From contig JAEWJZ010000014.1 in the NCBI GenBank assembly GCA_023386315.1, positions 129,001 through 193,000 on the forward strand: DNA of 64,000 bases, given 5' to 3'. This DNA is from Bacillota bacterium. Lineage in GTDB: Bacteria; Bacillota; Clostridia; Lachnospirales; Lachnospiraceae. The notes beneath the pieces were generated by a model that was not told the DNA's origin, ran no database searches, and saw only the letters and a list, made by a program, of their open reading frames with translations. The position numbers and the translations under genes were made by a program. The stretch's first letter is position 1, and every line of letters starts with the position of its first letter. Of the stretch, positions 44,497-54,110 are shown one piece after another.

Positions 44497-45252
44497 ATGA
44501 GAAGAATGAATAAAACACTGGCAGCAGCTGCTGCTGCAGCCACAGTTCTCGGCTTAACTGCCTGCACTCAGACAGCCGGTGCTTCTGCCCCCGCCCCTCA
44601 AGCGGTTGTAAACGCACAGAACCAGAACAATATACAGGTACAAAGTCAGGAAGAAGTAAAAGTCGTTCCTGACAAAGCAGAAGTCAGTTTTGCAGTTTCC
44701 TCGCAGGCTGCAGATCCAAAATCAGTTCAGGATTTAAACAGCACTGATGTGAATAAAGTAATCAGCTTTTTGAAAAGCTCCGGTATTGATGAAAAATCCA
44801 TTCAGACCTCTAATTTCGGTCTTCAGCCCATTTATGACTGGAATGATGGACAAAAAATAACCGGATACGAGATGCGAACAGGCATTGTTGTATCAGATAT
44901 TCCTATGGATCAGGTAGGTACGCTCCTCACCTCTTCCATCGATGCAGGTATCAACAACATTGACCGTATATCTTACCTGTCCAGCAAATATGATGAGTCC
45001 TATCAGGAAGCCTTAAAAAAGGCAGTTGAGTCCTCAAAAGTAAAAGCTGAGGCTATGGCAGCTGCAAGCGGAAAATCCCTTGGCGAAGTTACAAATGTAC
45101 AGGAAATCAGTTCTTACAATGAGAACCGGTATACAACTTATGCTGCAGACTCCGCTACCGGTTCCCTGGAGGCAGGCGCCAAACAAATAGCAATTGAACC
45201 TGGTCAGATCAGCATTACAGCGCAGGTTACCGTAACCTATAGTATTAAATAA
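44497..45252 (+). CDS. SIMPL-domain (DUF541) lipoprotein
   Basis: The 251-residue protein has a lipoprotein signal (LGLTACTQ, Cys at 23), a Gln/Asn-rich linker and a SIMPL domain: VKVVPDKAEVSFAV, IDEKSIQTSNFGLQPIYDW, ITGYEMRTGIVVSDIPMDQVG and a late ISITAQVTVTYSIK. The family (YggE, BP26) forms periplasmic or surface oligomers of unclear role, linked to oxidative and envelope stress. GGAGG precedes the ATG. It is monocistronic with a strong terminator. Confidence 0.9.
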   Translation: MRRMNKTLAAAAAAATVLGLTACTQTAGASAPAPQAVVNAQNQNNIQVQSQEEVKVVPDKAEVSFAVSSQAADPKSVQDLNSTDVNKVISFLKSSGIDEKSIQTSNFGLQPIYDWNDGQKITGYEMRTGIVVSDIPMDQVGTLLTSSIDAGINNIDRISYLSSKYDESYQEALKKAVESSKVKAEAMAAASGKSLGEVTNVQEISSYNENRYTTYAADSATGSLEAGAKQIAIEPGQISITAQVTVTYSIK

Positions 45253-45254
45253 TA

Positions 45255-45313
45255 AAAGCTGCTGCAGCACGCTCAGAAATATCTCCTGGAACATGCTGCA
45301 GCAGCTTTCTTTT
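45255..45313. terminator. Bidirectional terminator
   Basis: 15-bp perfect inverted repeat (45255-45269 and 45294-45308, AAAGCTGCTGCAGCA and its complement) with CTTTTT behind it, between the convergent SIMPL and mscS genes. Confidence 0.85.
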
Positions 45314-46224
45314 TATCTTCCCCCGTCTTTAATATGAACATCCAGCTGGCTGTAAGGGATCTCAATCCCCGCTTCATCAAACTCCAGCTTAATCCTCTCT
45401 AAAATCTTCCACCTTGCAGTCCAGTAGTCTTCCACTGAAGTCCAGCCTCGTCCCCCGATGGTTACCGAATTGGAGGATAAATCATTGACGAAGATATCAA
45501 CCGGTTCTTCCTTTTTCACCTCAGGCTGACTGTTAAAAATGGATTCCAGCAGCTCTTTGGCTTTCTTTAAATCCGCCCCATAACCGATCTCTACAAGAAT
45601 ATCCAGTCTGCGCTTATCCATGGCTGTCACATTGGTAAGGGGTGAGTTGGAAAGAGTTCCGTTTGGTATTACCACCTGTTTATTATCTGCCGTGTTGAGA
45701 ACAGTGTAGACCAGACCGATGGTACGGACGGTTCCTTCCCCTGATTGTGATACAATGTAATCACCCACCCGGAACGGCTTCATAAGAAGGATCAGTACTC
45801 CTCCCGCAAAATTTGCCAGACTTCCCTGAACAGCCAGACCAATAGCAATACTGGCAGAACCCAGAAGCGCCACGATGGATGCGGAATTCACTCCAATCTG
45901 TCCTGCAATGATAAATGCCAGAAGGCAATACATGACCGCATTTAAGACAGAAAGAAGGAATTTTCTTACGCTTACCTCCATATCCACTCTTTTAAAAGAA
46001 CGGTTCAGCATACCATGCAAAACCTTAATCACTCTGGATCCGATGAAAAAAATCAAAAGTGCCAGTAAGAGTTTAATGCCAAATGCAATGATTGCCGGCA
46101 GCCAGCCTTTTATCGTATCCATCAAAACATTGGGTTTTAATTGTTCTAAATTTTCCTGTACTTCCTGCTGCAGCGCTGCAAGGGACTCCTGAGACGCTGT
46201 AGCGGCAATCCAATGAACTATCAT
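45313..46224 (-). CDS. mscS: MscS-type mechanosensitive channel
   Basis: The 303-residue protein has three membrane helices. The pore helix contains ALLGSASIAIGLAVQGSLANFAGG, with the Gly/Ala packing pattern of MscS; it is followed by the beta domain (FRVGDYIVSQSGEGTV, VVIPNGTLSNSPLTN). It releases solutes on osmotic downshock. The ATG overlaps the glgB stop (ATGA), so translation of the two is probably coupled. Confidence 0.95.
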   Translation of the reverse strand: MIVHWIAATASQESLAALQQEVQENLEQLKPNVLMDTIKGWLPAIIAFGIKLLLALLIFFIGSRVIKVLHGMLNRSFKRVDMEVSVRKFLLSVLNAVMYCLLAFIIAGQIGVNSASIVALLGSASIAIGLAVQGSLANFAGGVLILLMKPFRVGDYIVSQSGEGTVRTIGLVYTVLNTADNKQVVIPNGTLSNSPLTNVTAMDKRRLDILVEIGYGADLKKAKELLESIFNSQPEVKKEEPVDIFVNDLSSNSVTIGGRGWTSVEDYWTARWKILERIKLEFDEAGIEIPYSQLDVHIKDGGR

Positions 46225-48524
46225 GTCAGATTCTCCTGTTTCACTTTCTTATCCTTTTTAATTGCAACTCTTTTTGTTGTTTTTACTTTTACGGGCGTAC
46301 AGGAAAAAACAGCCACACTAAGAGGGGCCACGGTAATCTCTATGGAATTCTCCCGTTCGTTCGCTTCTTTCTTCTTAGAAATCTTTACTCTTTTATTCTG
46401 GTATCCTTCTCCGCCAAACGAGGTATCACTGCTGTTGATCAGTTCCTTATATTTTCCCTCAAACGGGACGCCCACCGGATATTTTTCATGCAGCATGGTA
46501 TCAAAATTACAGACAAAGAGAAGTGTTTCTCCCTTCTTTTTTGTCTTTCTTAAGAAAACGATGATGCTGTCCCCGGAATTTGTACATTCCACCCATTCAA
46601 AGCCCTCCGGATCATAATCAGAGGCATACAGAGCCGGCTGGCTTATATAGAGATGATTCAGGGCTTTTACATAATCCTTTATCTGACTATGGATAGTCTC
46701 GTCTAATAGTCCCCAGTCTAAACTTCTGTTTTCATCCCATTCCCGGACCTGGCCGAATTCCTGACCCATAAATAAAAGCTTCTTACCCGGATGGCCTGTC
46801 ATAAATCCATAAGCAGCCCTTAAATTGGCCGCTTTCTTCTCCATCGTATCTCCCGGCATCTTACCAATCATAGATCCCTTTAAATGAACTACCTCATCAT
46901 GGGAAAACACCAGAATAAAATCTTCACTGTAAGCATACAGCAGACTAAAGGTCAGTTCTCCGTAATGATTTTTCCTGAAATAAGGATCGCACTGCATATA
47001 ACCCGTGAAATCATTCATCCAGCCCATATTCCATTTAAAATCAAATCCCAGTCCTTCTTCCTTCACATCACCTGTAACTCTGGGCCAGGCAGTCGATTCC
47101 TCTGCAATCAGAACCGCACCATCTTTCCTGTTTTTAAAAATGGAATTTAAGTGCTTTAAAAATTCCACTGCTTCCAGATTCTCATTCCCCCCATATATAT
47201 TAGGGATCCACTCTCCAGGATTTTTTCCGTAATCCAGATAGAGCATGGAGGCCACCGCATCCATACGAATTCCGTCTGCATGGTATTTTTCCACCCAGTA
47301 CAGGGCATTGGCAATTAAAAAGTTGGTCACCTGGGGGCGTCCATAATTATAAATCAGCGTTCCCCAGTGGGGATGAGCTCCCTGCCTCGGATCCTTATGC
47401 TCATAGACACAGGTGCCGTCAAAACAGGCAAGACCAAAACTGTCCCTTGGAAAATGTGCCGGAACCCAGTCCAAAATCACACCAATACCTTCCTGGTGCA
47501 GAAGTTCCACGAAATATTTAAAATCATCTGGTGTTCCAAAACGGCTGGTAGGCGCATAATAACCGGTTACCTGATATCCCCACGAAGCATCAAGGGGATG
47601 TTCCATAACAGGAAGCAGCTCCACATGGGTGTATCCCATTTCTTTCACATATGGAACAAGCTTCTCTCCAATCTCCCGGTAATTGAGGAATTCTGAGCCA
47701 TTCACAGGAGAACCTTCCTCATCATATTCTGCCTCTTTGCGAAGCCATGATCCCAGATGGACTTCATAGATGGAAAACGGTTCCCTGGTAAGATTTACAG
47801 AAGCTCTTCTTTTCATCCACACATCATCATTCCAGGAATAGCCTTCCATATCCCAGATAACAGAAGCATTGCCCGGTCGCAGTTCACAAAAACCCGCATA
47901 TGGGTCACTTTTCAGCTGAATAGCCCCATCCTTTGCCTTTATCTCATATTTATATATCATTCCAGTATGTAAGCCGGGAATGAATAATTCAAAAATTCCG
48001 GAATCACCCAGCCTTCGCATCGGGTGCCGCCTGCCATCCCACAGGTTAAAATCACCCACGACGCTGACTCTCATGGCACAGGGTGCCCAGACAGAAAAAT
48101 AAACGCCATTCGTGTCCTTTATGGTCATAGGGTGCGCTCCCATTTTTTCGAAAATGCTGTAGTGAATTCCGGAACTGAACTTTTTAATATCTGTTTCCGT
48201 ATAGCAGGGTTCAAAGCAGTAAGGATCAACAAGTTCCCCGGTAGTACCATTATCATAGGTAACCTGATAAATATAGGAGATTCTCTTCTTCTCCGGTAAA
48301 AGCACTGCAAAAAACCCGGCATCGTCTGCCCGTTCCATCGGATAGAGTCTGCCGTTATTCATTCCTTTCACCACAATATCTGCGGCCGTAGGAATAAATG
48401 TCTGAATCAAAAGCCCTGCCTCTGTCACATGAGGTCCCAATAACCGGTGGGGATCTGCTGCTTCCGAATATACGATTTCCTCGATACCTGCCCAATCCAT
48501 TAACTCATATAAAGTTTTATCCAT
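46221..48524 (-). CDS. glgB: 1,4-alpha-glucan branching enzyme
   Basis: The 767-residue GH13 enzyme makes alpha-1,6 branches in glycogen. It has an N-terminal GlgB domain (PHRLLGPHVTEAGLLIQTF), a CBM48 domain, and the catalytic barrel with VELLPVMEHPLDASWGYQ, the nucleophile region DGIRMDAVASMLYLDYG, the acid EES and the FSHDEVVHLKGS motif. The last 40 residues (KVKTTKRVAIKKDKKVKQ) are a basic extension beyond the usual end. GGGAGGAG precedes the ATG. It has a promoter at 48561-48589 and is coupled to mscS. Confidence 0.96.
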   Translation of the reverse strand: MDKTLYELMDWAGIEEIVYSEAADPHRLLGPHVTEAGLLIQTFIPTAADIVVKGMNNGRLYPMERADDAGFFAVLLPEKKRISYIYQVTYDNGTTGELVDPYCFEPCYTETDIKKFSSGIHYSIFEKMGAHPMTIKDTNGVYFSVWAPCAMRVSVVGDFNLWDGRRHPMRRLGDSGIFELFIPGLHTGMIYKYEIKAKDGAIQLKSDPYAGFCELRPGNASVIWDMEGYSWNDDVWMKRRASVNLTREPFSIYEVHLGSWLRKEAEYDEEGSPVNGSEFLNYREIGEKLVPYVKEMGYTHVELLPVMEHPLDASWGYQVTGYYAPTSRFGTPDDFKYFVELLHQEGIGVILDWVPAHFPRDSFGLACFDGTCVYEHKDPRQGAHPHWGTLIYNYGRPQVTNFLIANALYWVEKYHADGIRMDAVASMLYLDYGKNPGEWIPNIYGGNENLEAVEFLKHLNSIFKNRKDGAVLIAEESTAWPRVTGDVKEEGLGFDFKWNMGWMNDFTGYMQCDPYFRKNHYGELTFSLLYAYSEDFILVFSHDEVVHLKGSMIGKMPGDTMEKKAANLRAAYGFMTGHPGKKLLFMGQEFGQVREWDENRSLDWGLLDETIHSQIKDYVKALNHLYISQPALYASDYDPEGFEWVECTNSGDSIIVFLRKTKKKGETLLFVCNFDTMLHEKYPVGVPFEGKYKELINSSDTSFGGEGYQNKRVKISKKKEANERENSIEITVAPLSVAVFSCTPVKVKTTKRVAIKKDKKVKQENLT

Positions 48525-48560
48525 ATCTGGCTCCTCCCGCTTCTTTGATTCTGTACCGTA

Positions 48561-48589
48561 ATTTTATCAAAGCAGAAAGTATTTTTCAA
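48561..48589 (-). promoter_or_regulatory. glgB-mscS promoter
   Basis: Reading leftward: -35 TTGAAA (48584-48589), 17-base spacer, -10 TAAAAT (48561-48566). Confidence 0.6.
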
Positions 48590-48608
48590 TAGTTCCAATG
48601 GCTTTCCT

Positions 48609-49658
48609 TTACTTTGTTCTGGCGTAAGCAAGCATTAAATCCACCATTCTGCCGTAGCTTTTTACTCCGTCAGACTGGCTGTTCATTTTTAAATATGTAT
48701 TATTCATCTGGTTTGCAACTTCTGCCGTTTTACCCTCATATCGTCTCCAGAATTCATTATTATCTCTTAAATCCTCCCATGCTCTCTGGTCGAGAAGATG
48801 GCAGATCTCCCTGTAAGAGACAGCATCTGTCTTAGACAGTGCATTGGTCGCATAGACCCAGCCGGTTAAATACCCGCTGTAGCGGAAGGCTTCATTATCT
48901 GAACCAATGCAGGCTAAATATCCAATAAAATTCGCTTCATCTTCTCTCATAAACCCTCTTAAATGGGACAGCTCATGGCAGACTGTATGGGGAATATTAT
49001 AATCGGGCATGGAACGGTTATAGGTAGCTTCCACGGTAAAAGGAGAGTACTGTCCGCAAAGCTGCTGAACAGAAAAAAACTGAGATAAGAGAAGCGGCTT
49101 GGGCTGCGGATAATATCCGGATAATTCAGGATAAGTCTCTCCCAGCTTTCCCATAGCTTTCACACTCTCTCTTTTCATAACCTCTGAATCAACATGTTCG
49201 GTTACTCCTTCTTCACACAGCCCATTGACAATCTGAGTAAGCTGAAGACAGAGATTCCTTAGTTCTTCTTCTGTAGATTTTTTCACTTCCAATCCCGATT
49301 TCTTAGAAAATGGCGTCCTGTAATAATTAATCCCGCAGTTAAAGGTGAAGAGGAAAAACAGACACGCAATCACAAACAGTGCCCGGACAAGAAGGCGCTT
49401 TCCTTCTCTGATGTGCCTGATTCCATATACAACGCAATACAGGATCAGCGCATAAGAAAGCAGTTCAACCACTGCAAAGGGAAATAAACCTGAAAATCTG
49501 CCGATGCTTCCTACAATTGCCGGATAAACAAGTTTCGCATACCGGTCACCGATCCCTGGAACGGATCTGGCAAGGATCTGAAATGCAAACGACATCATAA
49601 GCAAAACTGCAGAACTGGCAATTAATCTTTTATCTGTAATTTTTCCTGTATTTCCCAT
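48609..49658 (-). CDS. DUF3810 membrane metalloprotease-like protein
   Basis: The 349-residue protein has three N-terminal membrane segments (about 13-110) and an extracytoplasmic domain with a zinc site: His228-Glu229-Leu-Ser-His232, and Glu241 in EDEANFIGYLA as third ligand. This is the DUF3810 layout, related to gluzincin peptidases. Substrate unknown. No close partner gene; the next genes on both sides have their own signals. Confidence 0.85.
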   Translation of the reverse strand: MGNTGKITDKRLIASSAVLLMMSFAFQILARSVPGIGDRYAKLVYPAIVGSIGRFSGLFPFAVVELLSYALILYCVVYGIRHIREGKRLLVRALFVIACLFFLFTFNCGINYYRTPFSKKSGLEVKKSTEEELRNLCLQLTQIVNGLCEEGVTEHVDSEVMKRESVKAMGKLGETYPELSGYYPQPKPLLLSQFFSVQQLCGQYSPFTVEATYNRSMPDYNIPHTVCHELSHLRGFMREDEANFIGYLACIGSDNEAFRYSGYLTGWVYATNALSKTDAVSYREICHLLDQRAWEDLRDNNEFWRRYEGKTAEVANQMNNTYLKMNSQSDGVKSYGRMVDLMLAYARTK

Positions 49659-49766
49659 ATCCTGTGTCCCCCGGATGTGAATGATATTATGGAGTAAACT
49701 TTACCACATGATTATGGACAAACCGTGAATGATTGTGAATATTTTCTTACCATTTTGTGAAACCCC

Positions 49767-49795
49767 TTGCACAATTTTCCAATCTCATTTAAACT
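49767..49795 (+). promoter_or_regulatory. lepB promoter candidate
   Basis: -35 TTGCAC (49767-49772), 17-base spacer, -10 TAAACT (49790-49795). The start of transcription would fall only a few bases before ATG 49809. Confidence 0.4.
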
Positions 49796-49808
49796 TTGAT
49801 TCAGAACT

Positions 49809-50396
49809 ATGAAGAAAGCAAAGAAGAGAAACCATATGAAAAGAGAAGAAAACATGCCACAGGAACCATTTAACTGGAAGGAAGAAGTGATCAGCTGGAT
49901 TAAAATTATTATTACAGCTGCCGTTATTGCATTTCTGCTGAACAATTTTATCATCGCAAACAGCAGAGTTCCCAGCGGTTCCATGGAAAAAACCATCATG
50001 ACCGGCGACCGGGTTATCGGCTCCAGATTATCCTATTACTTTGAAGAGCCGGAACGGGGCGACATTGTCATCTTCCATTTTCCTGACGATCCTACCGGAA
50101 AGACTTACTATGTAAAGCGTGTCATCGGACTCCCGGGCGATATCATTGATATCCGGGACGGAAAGGTTTATATTAACAATTCCGATACCCCGCTTGAGGA
50201 GCCGTATCTGCCGGAACCCATGGAGCCGGAACCAGATGCCCATTATGAAGTGCCTGAAGATTCTTACTTCATGCTCGGCGACAACCGTAATTATTCGGCT
50301 GATGCAAGAAGGTGGAAAAATAAGTATGTGAAAAAGGACAAGATTATTGCCAAAGTGTTGTTCCGCTATTTCCCATCAATCAAACAGCTTCAGTAA
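49809..50396 (+). CDS. lepB: Signal peptidase I
   Basis: The 195-residue type I signal peptidase has one N-terminal membrane helix, catalytic Ser58 in VPSGSME and Lys103 in YVKRVIGLPGD, then GDNRNYSADAR near the C-terminus. It removes signal peptides from exported proteins. The start is doubtful: 49809 gives a good basic tail but has no ribosome site and almost no leader. ATG 49836 or 49854 would give 186 or 180 residues, each with only weak purine runs. Monocistronic with a long-stem terminator. Confidence 0.93.
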   Translation: MKKAKKRNHMKREENMPQEPFNWKEEVISWIKIIITAAVIAFLLNNFIIANSRVPSGSMEKTIMTGDRVIGSRLSYYFEEPERGDIVIFHFPDDPTGKTYYVKRVIGLPGDIIDIRDGKVYINNSDTPLEEPYLPEPMEPEPDAHYEVPEDSYFMLGDNRNYSADARRWKNKYVKKDKIIAKVLFRYFPSIKQLQ

Positions 50397-50450
50397 AAAA
50401 CTGGCTGAAAGAATCCGGAATCAATTCCCGTTTTCTTTCAGCCAGTTTTA
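50397..50450 (+). terminator. Terminator after lepB
   Basis: Long stem with arms 50397-50412 and 50434-50449 (AACTGGCTGAAAGA and its complement), then TTTTA. It may also serve the convergent dehydratase gene. Confidence 0.8.
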
Positions 50451-52172
50451 TTATTCCATATATCCTCCCTTCATGGGCGATACCGCGTGCTGGGAAAAGA
50501 TTTTAAGGACACCGGACTTGATTCTGTTTTCTCTGGGCTTCCAGACCTTTTTCCGTTCTTCTAAAATCCGGTCTACTTCCTCCGCGTTCATCGCTTTCCC
50601 TTTTATTCCCGTAATCCGAAGACTTCTTCCCGGTATATCAATCTCAATCAGATCATCTTCTTCAATCAGCGCAATGGGGCCTCCCTGGGCCGCCTCCGGC
50701 GAAATGTGTCCGATAGCAGGACCTTTTGTAGCGCCGGAGAATCTTCCGTCTGTAAGAAGAGCAATGGATTTTGATAAAACGGGATCGGAAGAGATTGCCT
50801 CGGTGGTATAAAACATCTCGGGCATCCCGCTTCCCTTTGGACCTTCATATCGGATTATCACTGCTTCTCCCGGGTGTATATTCCCCTGAAGTACCTCTTC
50901 CAGGGCCTCTTCTTCGCTATCAAAAGGTTTTGCCTTCAGCACTGCCTGATGCATTTCCTTAGCTACGGCACTATGCTTGACGACCGCCCCAAGAGGTGCT
51001 AAATTTCCTTTTAAAATGGCAACGGTACCGTTCTTTCCAATAGGATCTTCAAAGGATCGGATTACATCGGCCCGCTCGATTCCAATTTTTTTCAAGTAGT
51101 CGTCACACGTCTCATAAAAGCCCTTTTTCTTTAAATCCTCCAGATTCTCTCCCACCGTTCTCCCGGTTACTGTCATGCATTCTAAATGAAGCATGGATTT
51201 TATCTCCTCCATGATCCTGGGTACACCTCCTGCATAGTAGAAGTACTGTGCAGGCCACTTTCCTGCGGGACGGATATCAAGAAGATAATGGGCATTCTTG
51301 TGGATCCGGTCGAAGGTAACCGCATCTATGGTGAGTCCCAGTTCATGGGCGATGGCAGGGATATGCAGCAGAGAATTGGTGGAGCCGGATATGGCTGCAT
51401 GAACCATAATCGCATTTTCAAAAGATTCCATGGTTATCATTTCCCTGGGAGTAAGACCGTTCTTTGCAAGCCATACCGCCTGTGCACCTGCTTCTTTTGC
51501 CACAGTTTTCAGTTCTTTTGAGGTGGCAGGCATAAGTGCAGTTCCAGGCAGCATCAGCCCCAGCGCTTCTGCCATGATCTGCATGGTGGAGGCAGTCCCC
51601 ATAAAGGAACAGGCACCGCAGGAGGGACATGCATGATGCTTATACCAGGTAAGCTTCTCCTCAGAGATTTCCCCTCTCTTACACATGGCACTGTACATGC
51701 CGATCTGTTCCAGAGTTAAAAGATCCGGCCCCGCATCCATCACACCTCCTGTTACAACAATGGAGGGAATGTTAATTCTGCCGATTCCCATTAAATGGGC
51801 AGGTACTGCCTTGTCGCAGCTGGCGATGAATACCCCCGCATCGTAAGGAGTTGCGTTATTGTGTATTTCGATCATGTTGCAGATCATATCTCTGGATACC
51901 AGGGAATAGTTACCTCCGTCATGCCCCTGGCTCATGCCGTCACATGTATCTGTGGCAAAGTAACGCGCTCCCCTGCCGCCGGACTCATAGATTCCTTCTG
52001 CCGCCTGATCCACCAGCTCCAGAAGATGGGCACTTCCCGGATGGCTCTCTCCAAATGTACTTTCAATTATTATCTGGGGTTTCTCCAAATCTCCGGCAGA
52101 CCAACCCATTCCCATTTTAAGCGGGTCCATTTCAGGAGCAATCTTTCTTACCTGCTGACTTCTTAATTCCAT
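50451..52172 (-). CDS. IlvD/Edd family dehydratase
   Basis: From ATG 52172 the protein has 573 residues. Three cysteine motifs that hold the Fe-S cluster are seen: TDTCDGMSQGHDGG, IASCDKAVPAHL and HACPSCGACSFMGTA. SDGRFSGATKGPAIGH in outline lies near the C-terminus. The family includes dihydroxy-acid dehydratase and sugar-acid dehydratases. The N-terminal segment (SQQVRKIAPEMDPLKMGMGWS) differs from canonical IlvD, and no other branched-chain gene is adjacent, so a sugar-acid substrate is equally possible. AAAAGGA lies upstream of this ATG; the start at 52199 has none. Confidence 0.85.
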   Translation of the reverse strand: MELRSQQVRKIAPEMDPLKMGMGWSAGDLEKPQIIIESTFGESHPGSAHLLELVDQAAEGIYESGGRGARYFATDTCDGMSQGHDGGNYSLVSRDMICNMIEIHNNATPYDAGVFIASCDKAVPAHLMGIGRINIPSIVVTGGVMDAGPDLLTLEQIGMYSAMCKRGEISEEKLTWYKHHACPSCGACSFMGTASTMQIMAEALGLMLPGTALMPATSKELKTVAKEAGAQAVWLAKNGLTPREMITMESFENAIMVHAAISGSTNSLLHIPAIAHELGLTIDAVTFDRIHKNAHYLLDIRPAGKWPAQYFYYAGGVPRIMEEIKSMLHLECMTVTGRTVGENLEDLKKKGFYETCDDYLKKIGIERADVIRSFEDPIGKNGTVAILKGNLAPLGAVVKHSAVAKEMHQAVLKAKPFDSEEEALEEVLQGNIHPGEAVIIRYEGPKGSGMPEMFYTTEAISSDPVLSKSIALLTDGRFSGATKGPAIGHISPEAAQGGPIALIEEDDLIEIDIPGRSLRITGIKGKAMNAEEVDRILEERKKVWKPRENRIKSGVLKIFSQHAVSPMKGGYME

Positions 52173-52305
52173 TGCGGCCACTTCCTTTTCCATAGTCATA
52201 ATACGTATGATGTATTTACGACTAAAATATCACTTTTTTGTTTAAAAGTCAATGGTGGAGAAGCGACAGCAGCTGCAATTGAACTTGTGTAAATCAGGTA
52301 TAATA

Positions 52306-54054
52306 CTAATTTGCACCCTTAATTGCCTGTGCACGACTTTCACGAATTCCAGTTATGTAATTCATATCAGCAGCTACGACGTCATCAAAGCCAAATCCAG
52401 TCAATCGTTCTTTTATATCATCCCAAATTTTATAAAATTCAGTCTCATCTTTTGCAAATACCATTTTCCAAGAAGCTTCTTTAATAACGGTATCACATTG
52501 TGTACGTTTATTCTGAAGCTCAGAATCTTCAGCAGGTTTGATATAATTAGAACCAGGAATAACAGAAAGCATACTATTTTGTTCCAGATATTCTACCGGA
52601 CTACTTACGCTAAATTGTGCTTCCCATGACTCATCCATTTTTGTTTTAAAATTATTTAATGTGGAGGGCCATAAATCTGTCAAATATGCTTCACCTGTAT
52701 TTGGATTTGTATCCATAGTATTTACAATACTTGAGTTAATTTGTTGACTTCCATCCTTATAATTTCCACCGCCATATTCCTCAGGAACCGGAGAGTTGTC
52801 TGCCCATGCAGTTAAACCATATTCTGTAGAAACAGGTTTTCCGTTTTCTATAGTATAAGTTAACCCCTCAAGACCAGAAGCATAATATGACATACCTTCT
52901 GGAGAAGCACTCCAATCAAGGAAGTCAACGATTTTTTGAGGATCAGATGCATTTGCACCAATCGCAATACAGAATTCATTACCATAAGGATTATAACCGT
53001 CATTTATAATAGTCTGATCATCAACAGGTATAAAGGCATAACCATCTTCATTGTTTCCTTTTTCAATGGTATTATAATTTCCCATCATCCAGTTATACCA
53101 TAAATACATTACCTGCTTATCTTTTATTTTAGAATACATAGTATCAAAATTCTGTGTTGCTGAGTCAGGATCAAGAAGTCCTCTTTGATTTGCATCAAAA
53201 TAAAGTTTTAAAGCTTTTAAATAAAGTCCATTATCATCCGTTATTACCTGTGTCTTGGTGGCATCTGCAGTTGAATATACATAACCTGTTGTTTCACCAT
53301 AGCCATACATACTAACAATTTTAGCTGCCATGGCCATCGTACCTCCATCCCAGTCTTTAAACAGAGAAAAGGCATAGGTCTTTTTGCCGCTTGCAGTAGT
53401 TGGATGGTTCTTTACCATCTGTTCTAAAACATTTAATAAATCATCTGTATTTTTTATGTCTGGACAACCTAATTCTTTGTAGTAGTCCCAAGGCATATAG
53501 TTTCCATAAAACGTTTTATTACCACCACTTAAAGCTGCTTTTAAAGGTGATTCTGCAGAAGCGTTTATTGGAAGCGCATAAACTTTATCTGTTTCAAAAT
53601 AGCTTTTTAAATTGTCAATTCCAAGAGAATATTTATTTATATTTTCTTTATCGGCAATGTAATCTGTCATATCCATAATAATTCCAGCTTTAATGCAGTC
53701 CTTCATCTGATCCTTTCTTATAATAACAATATCGCCCAGATTTCCAGCAGCTGACCTGGTTTGATATAACTGATCTCCACCTCCAGCTACGTTTGGTGCT
53801 ATAATATTTAGATCAATATTTAACTTATCTTTGAGAACCTTAGCATACCACCCACTTTGAACTCCTTGATAATTGGCTAAAGCAGAAAACATATCAAGTT
53901 GAATTGTCTTTGAAGAATCCGCGGAAGAATTTTCTGCTGCAGAACCTCCACCTGTCGTTGTTGAATTGCTTCTGCCATTGCTGCATCCTGCCAATGAAAC
54001 TGCCATAACAGTTGCCAGCATCATTGACATACACTTTTTCATAGTTCTTTTCAT
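52306..54054 (-). CDS. Sugar ABC importer, lipoprotein binding protein
   Basis: The 582-residue protein has a lipoprotein signal (SLAGCSNG, Cys at 24), a Ser/Thr/Gly linker and the two-lobe fold of long family-1 solute-binding proteins (LplA/YtcQ type): FSALANYQGVQSGWY, GDIVIIRKDQM, YALPIN, WGASPEGM-like WSASPEGMSYY. Such proteins bind oligosaccharides outside and pass them to LplB/YtcP-type permeases, which are encoded just upstream. Codon use is AT-rich compared with flanking regions. It is the last gene of the operon; no clear terminator was seen. Confidence 0.9.
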   Translation of the reverse strand: MKRTMKKCMSMMLATVMAVSLAGCSNGRSNSTTTGGGSAAENSSADSSKTIQLDMFSALANYQGVQSGWYAKVLKDKLNIDLNIIAPNVAGGGDQLYQTRSAAGNLGDIVIIRKDQMKDCIKAGIIMDMTDYIADKENINKYSLGIDNLKSYFETDKVYALPINASAESPLKAALSGGNKTFYGNYMPWDYYKELGCPDIKNTDDLLNVLEQMVKNHPTTASGKKTYAFSLFKDWDGGTMAMAAKIVSMYGYGETTGYVYSTADATKTQVITDDNGLYLKALKLYFDANQRGLLDPDSATQNFDTMYSKIKDKQVMYLWYNWMMGNYNTIEKGNNEDGYAFIPVDDQTIINDGYNPYGNEFCIAIGANASDPQKIVDFLDWSASPEGMSYYASGLEGLTYTIENGKPVSTEYGLTAWADNSPVPEEYGGGNYKDGSQQINSSIVNTMDTNPNTGEAYLTDLWPSTLNNFKTKMDESWEAQFSVSSPVEYLEQNSMLSVIPGSNYIKPAEDSELQNKRTQCDTVIKEASWKMVFAKDETEFYKIWDDIKERLTGFGFDDVVAADMNYITGIRESRAQAIKGAN

Positions 54055-54110
54055 TCAATTGTCTCCCATTCTTTTTTTAATTTTATACTAAATTTGTAAA
54101 TACGTTTTTA

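Noticed and set aside
52253..52300. Possible gene remnant reading GGEATAAAIELV then stop
   Set aside because: Only about 12 residues at the edge of the AT-rich block; too short to assign to any family.
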